Below are positions 17,479-25,841 of a stretch of 64,000 nucleotides of DNA, piece after piece (the stretch's first letter is position 1; every line of letters begins with the position of its first letter). The stretch is from assembly GCA_963972525.1 (NCBI GenBank), contig CAXAUZ010000008.1, positions 98,098-162,097 of the forward strand, read 5' to 3'. Position numbers and translations under genes: made by a program. The stretch comes from Salinilacustrithrix sp003476595 (lineage in GTDB: Bacteria > Actinomycetota > Acidimicrobiia > Acidimicrobiales > Salinilacustritrichaceae). Under the pieces are notes generated by a model. That model did not search any database and was not told where the DNA came from. It worked only from the letters and a program-made list of their open reading frames with translations.

Positions 17479-18933
17479 GTGGCCTCGGTCGTGGTCGTCG
17501 GCGCCGGCGTGGGCGGCCTCGCCGCGTCGATCCACCTCGCGGCCGCCGGCCACGACGTGGTCGTCCTCGAGCGATCGGACCGCGCCGGCGGGAAGCTGGC
17601 CGAGCACACCGCTGCCGGGTTCACGTGGGAGACCGGCCCGTCCCTGTTGACGCTGCCCGACGTGTTCCGCGACCTCGCCGCCGTCACCGGTCGCTCCCTC
17701 GACGACCTCGTCACCCTCCGCCGGCTGGACCCGATCTGCCGCTACCGCTTCGCCGACGGCACCACGTTCGACCACCGGGCCGACCCCGACGACGCCGCCG
17801 CAGCCGCCGACGCGCTGTCGCCGGGCAGCGGCGACGAGTGGCGTGCCTTCATGGCCCATTCTCGCGAGGTGTGGGAGGTGTCGGAGCGGACGTTCTTCGC
17901 CGGGGCCATGTCGTCGCCGCTGGCGCTGCTCGGCCGGATGCGGTCGCCCCGCGACCTGCTGGCCATCGACCCGCTCCGCTCGTTGCACGCCCGCGCGTCG
18001 GCGTCGTTCTCCGACCCCCGCCTGGTGCAGTACGTGGACCGCTACGCCACCTACTCGGGATCGTCCCCGTTCCGGGCGCCGGCGACGCTCGCCTGCATCG
18101 CCCACATCGAGCAGTCGCTGGGCGGCTGGTACGTCGACGGCGGCCTGGGCCGCTTGGCCGACGCGCTGGTCGAGCTGGCGACCGGCGCCGGGGTGGAGGT
18201 CCGCACCGGCGTCGACGTCGAGGCCATCGAGCGCCAGGACGGCGCGGCGAGCGGCGTCCGCCTGGCCGGCGGCGAGCGCGTGGCGGCGGACGCCGTCGTC
18301 GCCAACGTCGACGCCCTCCACCTGTACCGGGACCTGGTCCCCCACCGGCTGCGCCGGCGCCGGGCCGAGGCTGCGCCCCGTTCGTCCTCGGGCTTCGTGC
18401 TCCTGCTCGGCGTCGAGGGTGAGACGCCGGACCTGGCCCACCACAACCTGTCGTTCTCCGCCGACTACGAGGCCGAGTTCGACCAGCTCTTCGACGCCAA
18501 GGTGCCGGCCACCGACCCGACCGTCTACGTCTGCGCCGCGTCCGTCACCGACCCCACCCAGGCCCCAGCCGGGCACGAGAGCTGGTTCGTGCTCGTCAAC
18601 GCGCCCGAGGGCGGGGGTGAGATGGCCGGCTACGGCGACCACCTCCTCGAGGTGATGGCGGCGCGGGGCTGGGACCTGTCCGGCCGCGTCGTGCACCGCG
18701 AGCAGATCAGCCCGGCCGACATCGAGTCCCGCTTCCGCACCCCGGGCGGCGCCATCTACGGCACGTCGTCCAACGGCCGGGCCGCGGCCTTCCTCCGCCC
18801 GGGCAACCGGGGACCGCTCGACGGGCTCTACCTCTGCGGCGGCAGCAGCCACCCCGGAGGCGGCCTGCCCCTCGTGGCGATGAGCGGCGCCATCGCCGGC
18901 GGCCTGTGCGCCGAGGACCTCGCCCGACGCTGA
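17479..18933 (+). CDS. CrtI/CrtD-family carotenoid desaturase
   Basis: A 484-residue FAD enzyme related to crtI but clearly distinct from it. The N-terminal motif is VVVVGAGVGGLAASIHL with ERSDRAGGKL, and FTWETGPSLLTLPDVF follows. The C-terminal motif is GLYLCGGSSHPGGGLPLVAMSGAIA, the HPGGGxP form seen in CrtD and CrtI relatives. Because it follows the CruF-like hydratase by one base, I infer a 3',4'-desaturase acting on the hydrated open end, as CrtD does. Other ketolase- or desaturase-type reactions of the family cannot be ruled out. Right after its stop lies the first copy of a 57-nt structured repeat. Confidence 0.8.
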   Translation: MASVVVVGAGVGGLAASIHLAAAGHDVVVLERSDRAGGKLAEHTAAGFTWETGPSLLTLPDVFRDLAAVTGRSLDDLVTLRRLDPICRYRFADGTTFDHRADPDDAAAAADALSPGSGDEWRAFMAHSREVWEVSERTFFAGAMSSPLALLGRMRSPRDLLAIDPLRSLHARASASFSDPRLVQYVDRYATYSGSSPFRAPATLACIAHIEQSLGGWYVDGGLGRLADALVELATGAGVEVRTGVDVEAIERQDGAASGVRLAGGERVAADAVVANVDALHLYRDLVPHRLRRRRAEAAPRSSSGFVLLLGVEGETPDLAHHNLSFSADYEAEFDQLFDAKVPATDPTVYVCAASVTDPTQAPAGHESWFVLVNAPEGGGEMAGYGDHLLEVMAARGWDLSGRVVHREQISPADIESRFRTPGGAIYGTSSNGRAAAFLRPGNRGPLDGLYLCGGSSHPGGGLPLVAMSGAIAGGLCAEDLARR

Positions 18934-18938
18934 CCCCG

Positions 18939-18995
18939 GAGACCAGCTCGTTCTGGGCCGCGGGACACGCATGCGCGGCGTGTGGAGCTGCCCAG
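18939..18995 (+). repeat. 57-nt structured intergenic repeat, copy A
   Basis: Aligns without gaps to 25107-25163 with 45 of 57 bases identical. It folds into an outer stem (18953-18961 with 18987-18995, one mismatch), a symmetric 3x3 internal loop, a 6-bp inner stem (ACACGC with GCGTGT) and the 7-nt loop ATGCGCG. One inner pair differs from copy B by a compensatory change. It lies just after the crtD-like gene and may act as terminator. Confidence 0.7.
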
Positions 18996-19041
18996 TACGG
19001 GGCGGTGCGGCCATCCCGGGCACGCGTCGAGGAGGCGGGCA

Positions 19042-19047
19042 TACCGT
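19042..19047 (+). promoter_or_regulatory. Probable -10 hexamer of the VOC gene (leaderless)
   Basis: TACCGT ends 6 nt before the ATG at 19054, with no ribosome binding site. Confidence 0.5.
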
Positions 19048-19053
19048 GACGAC

Positions 19054-19494
19054 ATGAGCGAACAGCCCGCACCGCTGACCTTCCAGGTCGCCATCGACTG
19101 CCGTGAGCCCCACGTGCTCGCCGACTGGTGGGCCGAGGCCCTGCGCTGGGAGGTGGAACCCCAGGACGAGGCCTTCATCCGCTCCATGATCGAGCAGGGC
19201 CACGCCACCGAGGACGACACCGACACCCACCGGGGCAAGCTCGTGTGGCGCACCGGCGCGGCCGTCGCCCCGCCCGAGGGCACCACGGCACCGCGGCTGT
19301 TCTTCCAGCAGGTGCCGGAGGAGAAGGCCGGCAAGAACCGCGTGCACCTCGACCTGCGGCTCGACGGCGGCGACGTCGGAGCCGAGCGGCAGCGGCTGCT
19401 CGACCTCGGCGCCACCGAGCTGTGGTCCGGGCAGCAGGGCCCGCACACGTGGGTGACGATGGCCGACCCCGAGGGCAACGAGCTCTGCATCTGA
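19054..19494 (+). CDS. VOC/glyoxalase-fold protein
   Basis: A 146-residue protein of the vicinal oxygen chelate superfamily (glyoxalase-like, single-domain subgroup). It starts FQVAIDCREPHVLADWWAEAL, the usual first beta-alpha unit, and ends WVTMADPEGNELCI, the usual last strand with its metal-ligand Glu. NRVHLDLRLDGGD provides the His of the third motif. Substrates in this subgroup are mostly unknown. It starts a block of four genes bounded by the two structured repeats. Confidence 0.8.
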   Translation: MSEQPAPLTFQVAIDCREPHVLADWWAEALRWEVEPQDEAFIRSMIEQGHATEDDTDTHRGKLVWRTGAAVAPPEGTTAPRLFFQQVPEEKAGKNRVHLDLRLDGGDVGAERQRLLDLGATELWSGQQGPHTWVTMADPEGNELCI

Positions 19495-19522
19495 CGCCGC
19501 AGCCGCGACAGCAGCACTGCCA

Positions 19523-19560
19523 GTTCCCGGGAACGCGCATGGCGCCCCCCGGGCCGGGGG
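19523..19560. repeat. Palindrome and GC hairpin after the VOC gene
   Basis: A perfect 12-bp palindrome, GTTCCCGGGAAC (19523-19534), is followed by a stem of five C (19546-19550) and five G (19556-19560) with loop GGGCC. The preceding CAGCACTGCCAG also occurs, inverted, at 58876-58887. The hairpin is a plausible terminator of the VOC gene. Confidence 0.4.
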
Positions 19561-19593
19561 TAGCGACCTCCTCCGGACCCGATGGAGGAAGAC

Positions 19594-20775
19594 ATGCGCG
19601 CACTCACCTGGCACGGCAAGCGAGACGTTCGAGTGGAGGACGTCCCTGATCCGAGGATCGAGGAGCCGACCGACGCGATCATCGAGATCACCTCGAGTGG
19701 TCTGTGCGGCTCCGACCTGCACCTCTACGAGGTGCTCGGCCCGTACCTGCACGCCGGCGACGTCCTCGGACACGAGCCGATGGGCATCGTCCGGGAGGTC
19801 GGCTCCGGGGTCACCAACATCGAGGCGGGCGACCGGGTCGTGATCCCGTTCCAGATCGCCTGCGGCTCCTGCTTCATGTGCGGCGAGGGCCTGCACACCC
19901 AGTGCGAGACCACGCAGGTGACCGAGCAGGGCATGGGCGCCGCCCTCTTCGGCTACACCGATCTGTACGGCAGCGTCCCCGGCGCGCAGGCCCAGTACCT
20001 GCGGGTCCCCCAGGCCCACTTCGGCCCGATCGTCGTGCCCGAGGGACCGCCGGACGACCGCTTCCTCTTCCTCTCCGACGTGCTGCCCACCGCGTGGCAG
20101 GCCGTCGCCTACGCCGACACCCCGAAGGGTGGCACCCTGGCGGTGCTCGGCCTCGGGCCGATCGGCGAGATGGCGTGCCGCATCGCCAAGCACCTCGGCG
20201 TCGAGCGGGTCATCGGCATCGACCTCGTCCCGGATCGCCTGGCCCGCGCCGCAGCACGCGGCGTGGAGACCATCGACTTCCGTGACCACAAGGACGTCGC
20301 CGAGGTCGTCAAGGAGATGACGTCGGGTCGCGGCGCCGACGCCGTGATCGACGCGGTCGGCATGGAGGCCCACGGCGCGCCGGTCGGCAAGCTCGCCCAC
20401 CAGATGCTGTCGTACCTGCCCGACGCGCTCGGCCGGAAGATCATGGAGACCGCCGGCATCGACCGCCTCGGCGCCCTGTACCCCGCCCTCGAGATGGTCC
20501 GCCGCGGCGGCACCGTGTCGCTCATCGGCGTGTACGGCGGCTCCGCCGACCCGATGCCGATGCTGAACATGTTCGACAAGCAGATCCAGCTGCGGATGGG
20601 GCAGGCGAACGTGAAGCGCTGGGTCGACGACATCATGCCGCTGCTCACCGACGACGACCCGCTCGGCGTGGACGACTTCGCCACCCACCGGGTCCCGCTC
20701 GAGCAGGCCCCTCAGATGTACGAGGACTTCCAGAACAAGCGCGACGGCGTCTTCAAGGTCGTGTTCCAGCCCTGA
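19594..20775 (+). CDS. Zinc-dependent medium-chain alcohol dehydrogenase
   Basis: A 393-residue zinc MDR dehydrogenase. The catalytic zinc Cys is in GLCGSDLHLY, with GHEPMG after it; the structural zinc site is CGSCFMCGEGLHTQC, all four Cys present. The NAD(P) motif is AVLGLGPIGEMACRIA. The insert and the tail (VPLEQAPQMYEDFQNK) recall the glutathione-independent formaldehyde dehydrogenase and threonine dehydrogenase-like branch; the substrate is open. The ATG at 19594 is preferred over the one at 19582, because GGAGGA lies 4 nt before it. The last 23 bases overlap the end of the convergent lacZ-like gene. Confidence 0.88.
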   Translation: MRALTWHGKRDVRVEDVPDPRIEEPTDAIIEITSSGLCGSDLHLYEVLGPYLHAGDVLGHEPMGIVREVGSGVTNIEAGDRVVIPFQIACGSCFMCGEGLHTQCETTQVTEQGMGAALFGYTDLYGSVPGAQAQYLRVPQAHFGPIVVPEGPPDDRFLFLSDVLPTAWQAVAYADTPKGGTLAVLGLGPIGEMACRIAKHLGVERVIGIDLVPDRLARAAARGVETIDFRDHKDVAEVVKEMTSGRGADAVIDAVGMEAHGAPVGKLAHQMLSYLPDALGRKIMETAGIDRLGALYPALEMVRRGGTVSLIGVYGGSADPMPMLNMFDKQIQLRMGQANVKRWVDDIMPLLTDDDPLGVDDFATHRVPLEQAPQMYEDFQNKRDGVFKVVFQP

Positions 20776-23700
20776 TCCGGCGGGCCACCCGGGCGACGTC
20801 GTCGCCGGGGCGCACCGGGCGCAGCGCCCAGCTCCAGCGGGCCGGTCCGCCGGTGACCTGGTAGGGCGCCAGCGTGTCGGGGCCGCACGCACCGGTCCCC
20901 AGGCCGCGGTTGACGAGATCGACGTGGACCTCGATCGTCGGGCTCATCTGCAGCTCGGCCGTGGTCGTCGCCGCGTAGAGGTCGGCGTCGTGGTGGTGGC
21001 GGGCGCTGAACCCGAAGGGCTCGAGCTGGTCGGTCGACGAGACGAGCAGGCCGGACCCGCCGTCGGCGGGGTCACCGTCGGCGAGGACGAACCACCGGGT
21101 GTCGGTGTGGTGCCCGTGCTCCTGGGGCAGGACGTAGGGCACGTACTGCTCCGCGACCGGGCTGCGCCACCGACCGAGCTGCTCGCTGCTCTCGCGGTCG
21201 ACGTAGGACTCGAGGGGGCCTCGCCCGTACCACTCGAGCAGGTCGAACGTGGCGGGCACCTCGAAGCGGGCACCGATGCGGGGCAGGTCGTCGAGGCTCC
21301 GGGGCAGCGCCAGCTCCTCGTCGACGAGCACGGTGCCGTCGCCCTGCACACGGAGCCGCTGGCGGTGGTCGATCGCCTTGTCCAGGCCGGGCAGGTGCAG
21401 GCGCCGCCGCAGCGTCACCTGGACCGACCCGTCGGCCTGGCGCCGTGCGGTGACCTTGCGCGCCTCGTGCTCGACCCGGTCCAGGCCGAGGGCGAGCCAG
21501 CCGGCGAGCGCGCCCGGCACCGTCGTGGCGTCGAGGCGGCGACCGTCGTTCTCCGTCGGCGCTCGCCACAGGTTGGCGGCGACCGGGCCGGCGAGCAGCG
21601 AGCGGCCGTCGAGCGCGACGTCGACCAGCGCCGCCGCGTCCGGGTCCCACCGCACGGTCACGTCGCCGGCGACGGCGACGTCGCCGTCGAGCTCCACGGG
21701 CTCGGCGGTCGAGGCGTCGGACGACGTCGTCGCCGGGTGCTGCTTGGCCTCGGGGAGGTCGAACTGCTGCCAGGCGACCCGGTGGCCGACCGGCGCCCAG
21801 GGCTGCTCCTCGGTGACGACGCACCGGAGCCCCAGGTGCGCTTCGGCACCGGGCGGCACGTCCACCGTGGGGAGCGCGATCTCGACGGTGGCCTCGAACC
21901 CGCCGGGCAGCTCGGGCAGCTCGAACGTGCCGGACGCGACGACCTCGCCGTCGACCTGCACGTCCCACTCGCCGCCGAGCCAGGCCACGTCGCGCCAGTC
22001 CTGCATGTTGATCACGACGATGCGGCCGCGCTTGAGGTCGCTGGCCCGGAAGCGCACCGGGGCGGTGAGGTAGGCGTACTCGAGCAGCGCCGGCTTCGGG
22101 GTGCGATCGGGCCAGACCAGGCCGTTGCAGCAGAACGTGGCGTCGTTGGGCTCGTCACCGAAGTGGCCGCCGTAGGCCCAGTACTCGGCGCCGCGCCCGT
22201 CGGTGGCGCGCAGGCCCTGGTCGGCCCAGTCCCAGATGAAGCCGCCCTGCAGCCCGTCGGTGGTCTCGATCACCGCCCAGTAGTCGGCCAGGCTGCCGTT
22301 GGAGTTGCCCATCGCGTGGCTGAACTCGCACATGACCAGCGGCCGCTGCTCGTCGGTGTCGGCGGTGCGCTCGGCCCAGGCCCGGATCGCGTCGATCGAC
22401 GGGTACATGGGGCACACGAGGTCGGTGGCCGGTCCGGGATCGCCCGGGTCGTCGGTGCCGGCGAAGGCACGGTGGCAGGCCCCCTCGTAGTGGACGACCC
22501 GGCTGGGGTCGGTCCGGCGGATCCACGCCGCGGCGGCGTCGAACACGGCGGCGTCGCCGGACTCGTTGCCCAGCGAGAACGCGAAGACGGACGGGTGGTT
22601 CCGGTCGCGGATCACCATCCGCACGATCCGGTCGAGGATCGCCGGCGTGAACCGGGGGTCGCGCGAGAGGCTGGCGAGCCGGGCGTGGCTCTCGACGTTG
22701 GCCTCGTCGACGACCCACAGGCCGAGCTCGTCGCAGGCATCGAGCAGGCGAGGGTCGTTCGGGTAGTGGGCGGTGCGCACGGCGTTCACGTTGTGCTGCT
22801 TCATCAGCACGACGTCGTCCCACATGCCGACCTCGGTGACCGCCTTGCCCCGATCGGGGTCGTGGTCGTGGCGGTTCACCCCGTGGATCAGCACCGGGTA
22901 CCCGTTCAGCAGCAGCTCCCGATCGACCACCTCCACCCGGCGGAACCCGGTCGGGACCGACGTGGCCTCCACCACGTTCCCGTCGGGGTCGATCAGCGAC
23001 AGCACGAGGGTGTGGAGGACGGGGTTCTCCGACGACCACGGCGTGACGTCGTCGAAGCGCTCGCGCAGGCGGGTGACCCCACGGTGCAGGTAGGCGCTGA
23101 TCGTCTCCGCCGTCGCGTCGCTGCGGTCGAACATCTCCACGTCCGCGCTGAGGGGCTGGCGGAGCAGGGCCTCGCCGTCGTCGTCCAGCACCGACGCCTC
23201 CAGGTGCCAGCCGGCGGCGACCGGGCCACCCACCCGGACGTCGACCCGGAGCAGGCCGGTGGACAGGTCCTCGTCGAGGTCGGCGGTGACCGCCACGTCG
23301 GCGAGGTGGACGGGCGCGGTCGAGTACAGGAAGACCTCGCGGTGCAGGCCCGCCATCCACCAGTGGTCCTGGTCCTCGAGCCAGCTCCCGTCGGACCAGC
23401 GCACCACCACCAGCGCCAGCGCGTTGTCCCCGGGGCGCAGGAACGGCGTGAGGTCGAACTCCTGGGGCAGCCGGGAGTCCTTGCCCATGCCGACCGGCTC
23501 GCCGTTGCAGAAGACGTAGAGGCAGCTCTCTGCGCCGCCGACGTGCAGCACGGTCCGCCGGCCGTCCCAGCCCTCGGGCAGGGTGAAGGTGCGCCGGTGC
23601 ACGCCGGTGGGGTTGGCGTCGGGGACCTCGGGCGGATCGAGGTCGAAGGGCATCCGCACGTTCGTGTAGTGCGGGTGGTCGGGCACCTCCGGGTGCATGG

Positions 23701-23995
23701 TCCAGCAACCCGGGACCTCGAACGGCAGCCAGCCGCCGCCCGCGCCGCCGGCGCCGACGTCCTCGGCGGTCACCGACTCCGGGCGGTCCCGCAGCGCGAA
23801 GTCCCAGGTGCCGTCGAGGGAGCGGAACCACGGCGATGCGGTCCGGTCTCCGGCTGCGGCCAGGTCCTCGTCGGGGTACGGGTACGCCGTGGCCCGCATC
23901 GGCAGGCGGCCGACGGCCACCTGCTCGGGCCGGGCCCACGAGCGCAGGCCGAACGCGTCGAGGGGCGAGCGAGGGTGCACGGGGTCCGTCGCCAT
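20753..23995 (-). CDS. lacZ: GH2 beta-galactosidase
   Basis: A 1,080-residue enzyme of LacZ size and order: sugar-binding jelly roll, immunoglobulin-like domains, TIM barrel and C-terminal small-chain domain. The acid/base Glu478 is in SLGNESG and the nucleophile Glu557 is in MCEFSHAMGNSNG, matching Glu461 and Glu537 of the E. coli enzyme. WDWADQGLR and HYPNDPR are further family blocks. It has no signal peptide, so it acts in the cytosol. The ATG at 23995 has TACGGT ending 7 nt upstream on the minus strand, so it looks leaderless. The gene is divergent from a glycosyltransferase with only 24 nt between them. Confidence 0.93.
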   Translation of the reverse strand: MATDPVHPRSPLDAFGLRSWARPEQVAVGRLPMRATAYPYPDEDLAAAGDRTASPWFRSLDGTWDFALRDRPESVTAEDVGAGGAGGGWLPFEVPGCWTMHPEVPDHPHYTNVRMPFDLDPPEVPDANPTGVHRRTFTLPEGWDGRRTVLHVGGAESCLYVFCNGEPVGMGKDSRLPQEFDLTPFLRPGDNALALVVVRWSDGSWLEDQDHWWMAGLHREVFLYSTAPVHLADVAVTADLDEDLSTGLLRVDVRVGGPVAAGWHLEASVLDDDGEALLRQPLSADVEMFDRSDATAETISAYLHRGVTRLRERFDDVTPWSSENPVLHTLVLSLIDPDGNVVEATSVPTGFRRVEVVDRELLLNGYPVLIHGVNRHDHDPDRGKAVTEVGMWDDVVLMKQHNVNAVRTAHYPNDPRLLDACDELGLWVVDEANVESHARLASLSRDPRFTPAILDRIVRMVIRDRNHPSVFAFSLGNESGDAAVFDAAAAWIRRTDPSRVVHYEGACHRAFAGTDDPGDPGPATDLVCPMYPSIDAIRAWAERTADTDEQRPLVMCEFSHAMGNSNGSLADYWAVIETTDGLQGGFIWDWADQGLRATDGRGAEYWAYGGHFGDEPNDATFCCNGLVWPDRTPKPALLEYAYLTAPVRFRASDLKRGRIVVINMQDWRDVAWLGGEWDVQVDGEVVASGTFELPELPGGFEATVEIALPTVDVPPGAEAHLGLRCVVTEEQPWAPVGHRVAWQQFDLPEAKQHPATTSSDASTAEPVELDGDVAVAGDVTVRWDPDAAALVDVALDGRSLLAGPVAANLWRAPTENDGRRLDATTVPGALAGWLALGLDRVEHEARKVTARRQADGSVQVTLRRRLHLPGLDKAIDHRQRLRVQGDGTVLVDEELALPRSLDDLPRIGARFEVPATFDLLEWYGRGPLESYVDRESSEQLGRWRSPVAEQYVPYVLPQEHGHHTDTRWFVLADGDPADGGSGLLVSSTDQLEPFGFSARHHHDADLYAATTTAELQMSPTIEVHVDLVNRGLGTGACGPDTLAPYQVTGGPARWSWALRPVRPGDDVARVARRIRAGTRP

Positions 23996-24002
23996 CGGGT
24001 CG

Positions 24003-24008
24003 ACCGTA
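24003..24008 (-). promoter_or_regulatory. Probable -10 hexamer of lacZ (leaderless)
   Basis: The minus strand reads TACGGT, 7 nt before the ATG at 23995. It overlaps the plus-strand hexamer of the glycosyltransferase by two bases. Confidence 0.55.
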
Positions 24009-24012
24009 GTTT
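24007..24012 (+). promoter_or_regulatory. Probable -10 hexamer of the GT2 gene (leaderless)
   Basis: TAGTTT ends 7 nt before the GTG at 24020. The whole divergent region is 24 nt, so transcripts from both sides must begin at or near the start codons. Confidence 0.5.
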
Positions 24013-24019
24013 GTGCCCC

Positions 24020-25108
24020 GTGCCGCCGCTCCCGCCCTTGCGCCCCCACCTGCGTCCGGGCGTGGTGGTGCGGGCTGCCCTGCTCGGCACGGTCGTCGCC
24101 CGCTTCGTCCGGGCCACCGCCGCGGAAGCACCGCTCGCCGCCATGGCGCCTCCGCCCGACCAGGCCGATGCCACCGTCGTCGTCCCCGCCCGCGACGAGC
24201 AGGAGCGCATCGGCCCGTGCGTGTCCTCGCTGGTCGAGCAGGGTGCGACCGTGCTCGTGGTGGACGACGGCTCCACGGACCGCACCCGCGAGGTCGCCAC
24301 CGCCGCCGGCGCCTCCGTGATCGACGCCGGCCCGCTCCCGGACGGCTGGGCCGGCAAGGCCCACGCCCTGCAGGTGGGGTTGGAGGCGGCGTCGACGCCC
24401 GTCGTGGTGTTCGTCGACGCCGACACCCGGGCCCGCGCCGGGTTCGTCGCGGCTGCCGTCGACGCCGTCGGGGACGCCACGCTCGTCACGGCCGGCGCCC
24501 GCGTGGTCGCCGAGGACGCCGGCGAGCGCTGGCTGCACCCGGCGATGCTCACCAGCCTCGTGTACCGCCTCGGCCCGCCCGGGGTGGTCCCCGCCGACCC
24601 GACCCGCACCATGGCCAACGGCCAGTGCATGGTCGTCGACCGCGCCCGGCTGCTCGACGCCGGCGGCTTCGAACCGGTGCGGGCGAACCTGCTCGAGGAC
24701 CTGGCGCTGGCCCGCTCGCTCGCCGGTCGGGGCCATGACGTGCGGTTCCTCGACGGCACGGCGGTGCTCGACGTCGAGGGCTACGGCTCCCTGGGGGCCA
24801 CGTGGCGGGGCTGGGGCCGATCAATCGACCTGCGATCGGTGACGCTGCCCGCCGCGCAGGCGCTGGACCTGGCGGTGGTGTGGTCGACGATGGCGCTGCC
24901 GCTCCCCCGCCTGCTGGCCGGCCGGGGCGACGCCGTCGACGTCGCCGCGCTGCTCGTGCGCCTGGGCACGCTGGCCGGCACCCGCGGCGCCTACGCGCGC
25001 CGAGGCCTGCCCTACCTGCTCTCGCCCCTGGCCGACCTCGCCGTCGCCGCCCGCATCACGGCCGGCACGGTCCGGCCGAACCGGAGCTGGCGGGGCCGCA
25101 GCTACTGA
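24020..25108 (+). CDS. Family 2 glycosyltransferase, possibly carotenoid-modifying
   Basis: A 362-residue GT2 enzyme. The GT-A domain begins ATVVVPARDEQERI; the nucleotide-sugar motifs are LVVDDGSTDRTREV and VVFVDADTRAR, with the DxD. GWAGKAHAL and the ANGQCMVVDRARLL, LLEDLALARSL blocks resemble the CruC/CruG and hopene-associated HpnB-like branch. Hydrophobic stretches near the N-terminus and at about residues 275-330 suggest membrane association. In cyanobacteria CruG glycosylates the product of CruF, and a CruF-like gene lies upstream, so I infer a carotenoid substrate; this is not proven. The TAGTTT hexamer supports the GTG at 24020. A repeat copy begins at its stop. Confidence 0.78.
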   Translation: MPPLPPLRPHLRPGVVVRAALLGTVVARFVRATAAEAPLAAMAPPPDQADATVVVPARDEQERIGPCVSSLVEQGATVLVVDDGSTDRTREVATAAGASVIDAGPLPDGWAGKAHALQVGLEAASTPVVVFVDADTRARAGFVAAAVDAVGDATLVTAGARVVAEDAGERWLHPAMLTSLVYRLGPPGVVPADPTRTMANGQCMVVDRARLLDAGGFEPVRANLLEDLALARSLAGRGHDVRFLDGTAVLDVEGYGSLGATWRGWGRSIDLRSVTLPAAQALDLAVVWSTMALPLPRLLAGRGDAVDVAALLVRLGTLAGTRGAYARRGLPYLLSPLADLAVAARITAGTVRPNRSWRGRSY

Positions 25109-25163
25109 CACCTGCTCGTTCTGGGCCGCGCCACGCGCATGGGCAGCGCGTACGGCGGCCCAG
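25107..25163 (+). repeat. 57-nt structured intergenic repeat, copy B
   Basis: Second copy of the element at 18939. The outer stem is a perfect 9 bp (CTGGGCCGC, 25121-25129, with GCGGCCCAG, 25155-25163), then a 3x3 internal loop, a 6-bp inner stem (ACGCGC with GCGCGT) and loop ATGGGCA. It begins within the glycosyltransferase stop codon and lies between convergent genes, where it may end transcription from one or both sides. Confidence 0.72.
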
Positions 25164-25235
25164 CTCACGCTTCTTGCCCGGCCCATCCGCTGGTGCGACG
25201 ACAGAACTGCCAGAAGCAGAGAACCGTGGGTCCGG

Positions 25236-25820
25236 TCACGGGTCGGATCGACCTCGGTGAGCCTGGGCGAAGCGGAGTCCGATGATCGACAGCAGGGCGC
25301 CGGTCGCCGCGACCCGCTCCTTGCTCTCGAAGGCCAGCTGCACGACCGGGAAGCCGAACACGCCGACCCGGGCGGCCCACGCGAACGACCGGATCGACGC
25401 CCACACCAGGAGCAGGACCGCCACCGTGACGGCCGCGGGCACGGGGGCGAGCACCGCCATCCCGCCGACGAAGGTGAGGATCGAGCGGCCGCCCCGGAAG
25501 CCGGCGAACACCGGGTAGGCGTGGCCGAGCATGGCCGAGCCCACCGCCACGTGGGCGACGCCCCAGGCCGGGTCGTCGAGCAGCAGGCCCACGGCACCTG
25601 CCAGGGCCCCCTTGGCCACGTCGCCGACGAACACCGGCAGCGAACCCCGGGGCCCGAGCTGGTCCTTGACGTTCCAGTACCCCGGGTTGCGGTCGCCGAC
25701 GTCTCGGGGATCGAAGCCGCGCGCGCGACCGACGAGGACCGCCACCGGGATCGAGCCCAGGACGTAGCCGGCCACGGCCGCGGCGATCAGGGCGGGGAGC
25801 ACCGCACCACTCTGATCCAC
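25236..25820 (-). CDS. plsY: Glycerol-3-phosphate acyltransferase PlsY
   Basis: A 194-residue membrane protein with five or so helices and the three PlsY motifs in modified form. Motif 1 is GSIPVAVLVGR with GDRNPGYWNVKDQLGPRGSLPV; motif 2 is GHAYPVFAGFRGGRS (usually GHxxPxFxxFxGGK); motif 3 is ESKERVAA near the C-terminus. PlsY transfers acyl from acyl-phosphate to glycerol-3-phosphate in phospholipid synthesis. The Asn-Pro-Gly core is kept, but Gly-Gly-Lys has become Gly-Gly-Arg, so activity is likely but not certain. GTG codons at 25820 and 25802 are both possible starts. Confidence 0.8.
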   Translation of the reverse strand: MDQSGAVLPALIAAAVAGYVLGSIPVAVLVGRARGFDPRDVGDRNPGYWNVKDQLGPRGSLPVFVGDVAKGALAGAVGLLLDDPAWGVAHVAVGSAMLGHAYPVFAGFRGGRSILTFVGGMAVLAPVPAAVTVAVLLLVWASIRSFAWAARVGVFGFPVVQLAFESKERVAATGALLSIIGLRFAQAHRGRSDP

Positions 25821-25826
25821 GGCCCG

Positions 25827-25832
25827 TAGCGT
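25827..25832 (+). promoter_or_regulatory. Probable -10 hexamer of the CrtA-like gene
   Basis: TAGCGT ends 9 nt before the ATG at 25842, giving a very short or no leader. Confidence 0.4.
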
Positions 25833-25841
25833 CGGGGGCGC

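Noticed and set aside
17446..20892. A minus-strand open frame of more than 1,100 codons across crtD-like, VOC and alcohol dehydrogenase genes
   Set aside because: It is antisense to three well-supported genes, has extreme Gly/Arg/His composition and no motif.
20924..25108. A very long plus-strand open frame antisense to lacZ
   Set aside because: Its only recognisable protein is the glycosyltransferase after 24020. The rest has no family pattern and is the complement of a clear GH2 enzyme; such frames are common at this GC content.
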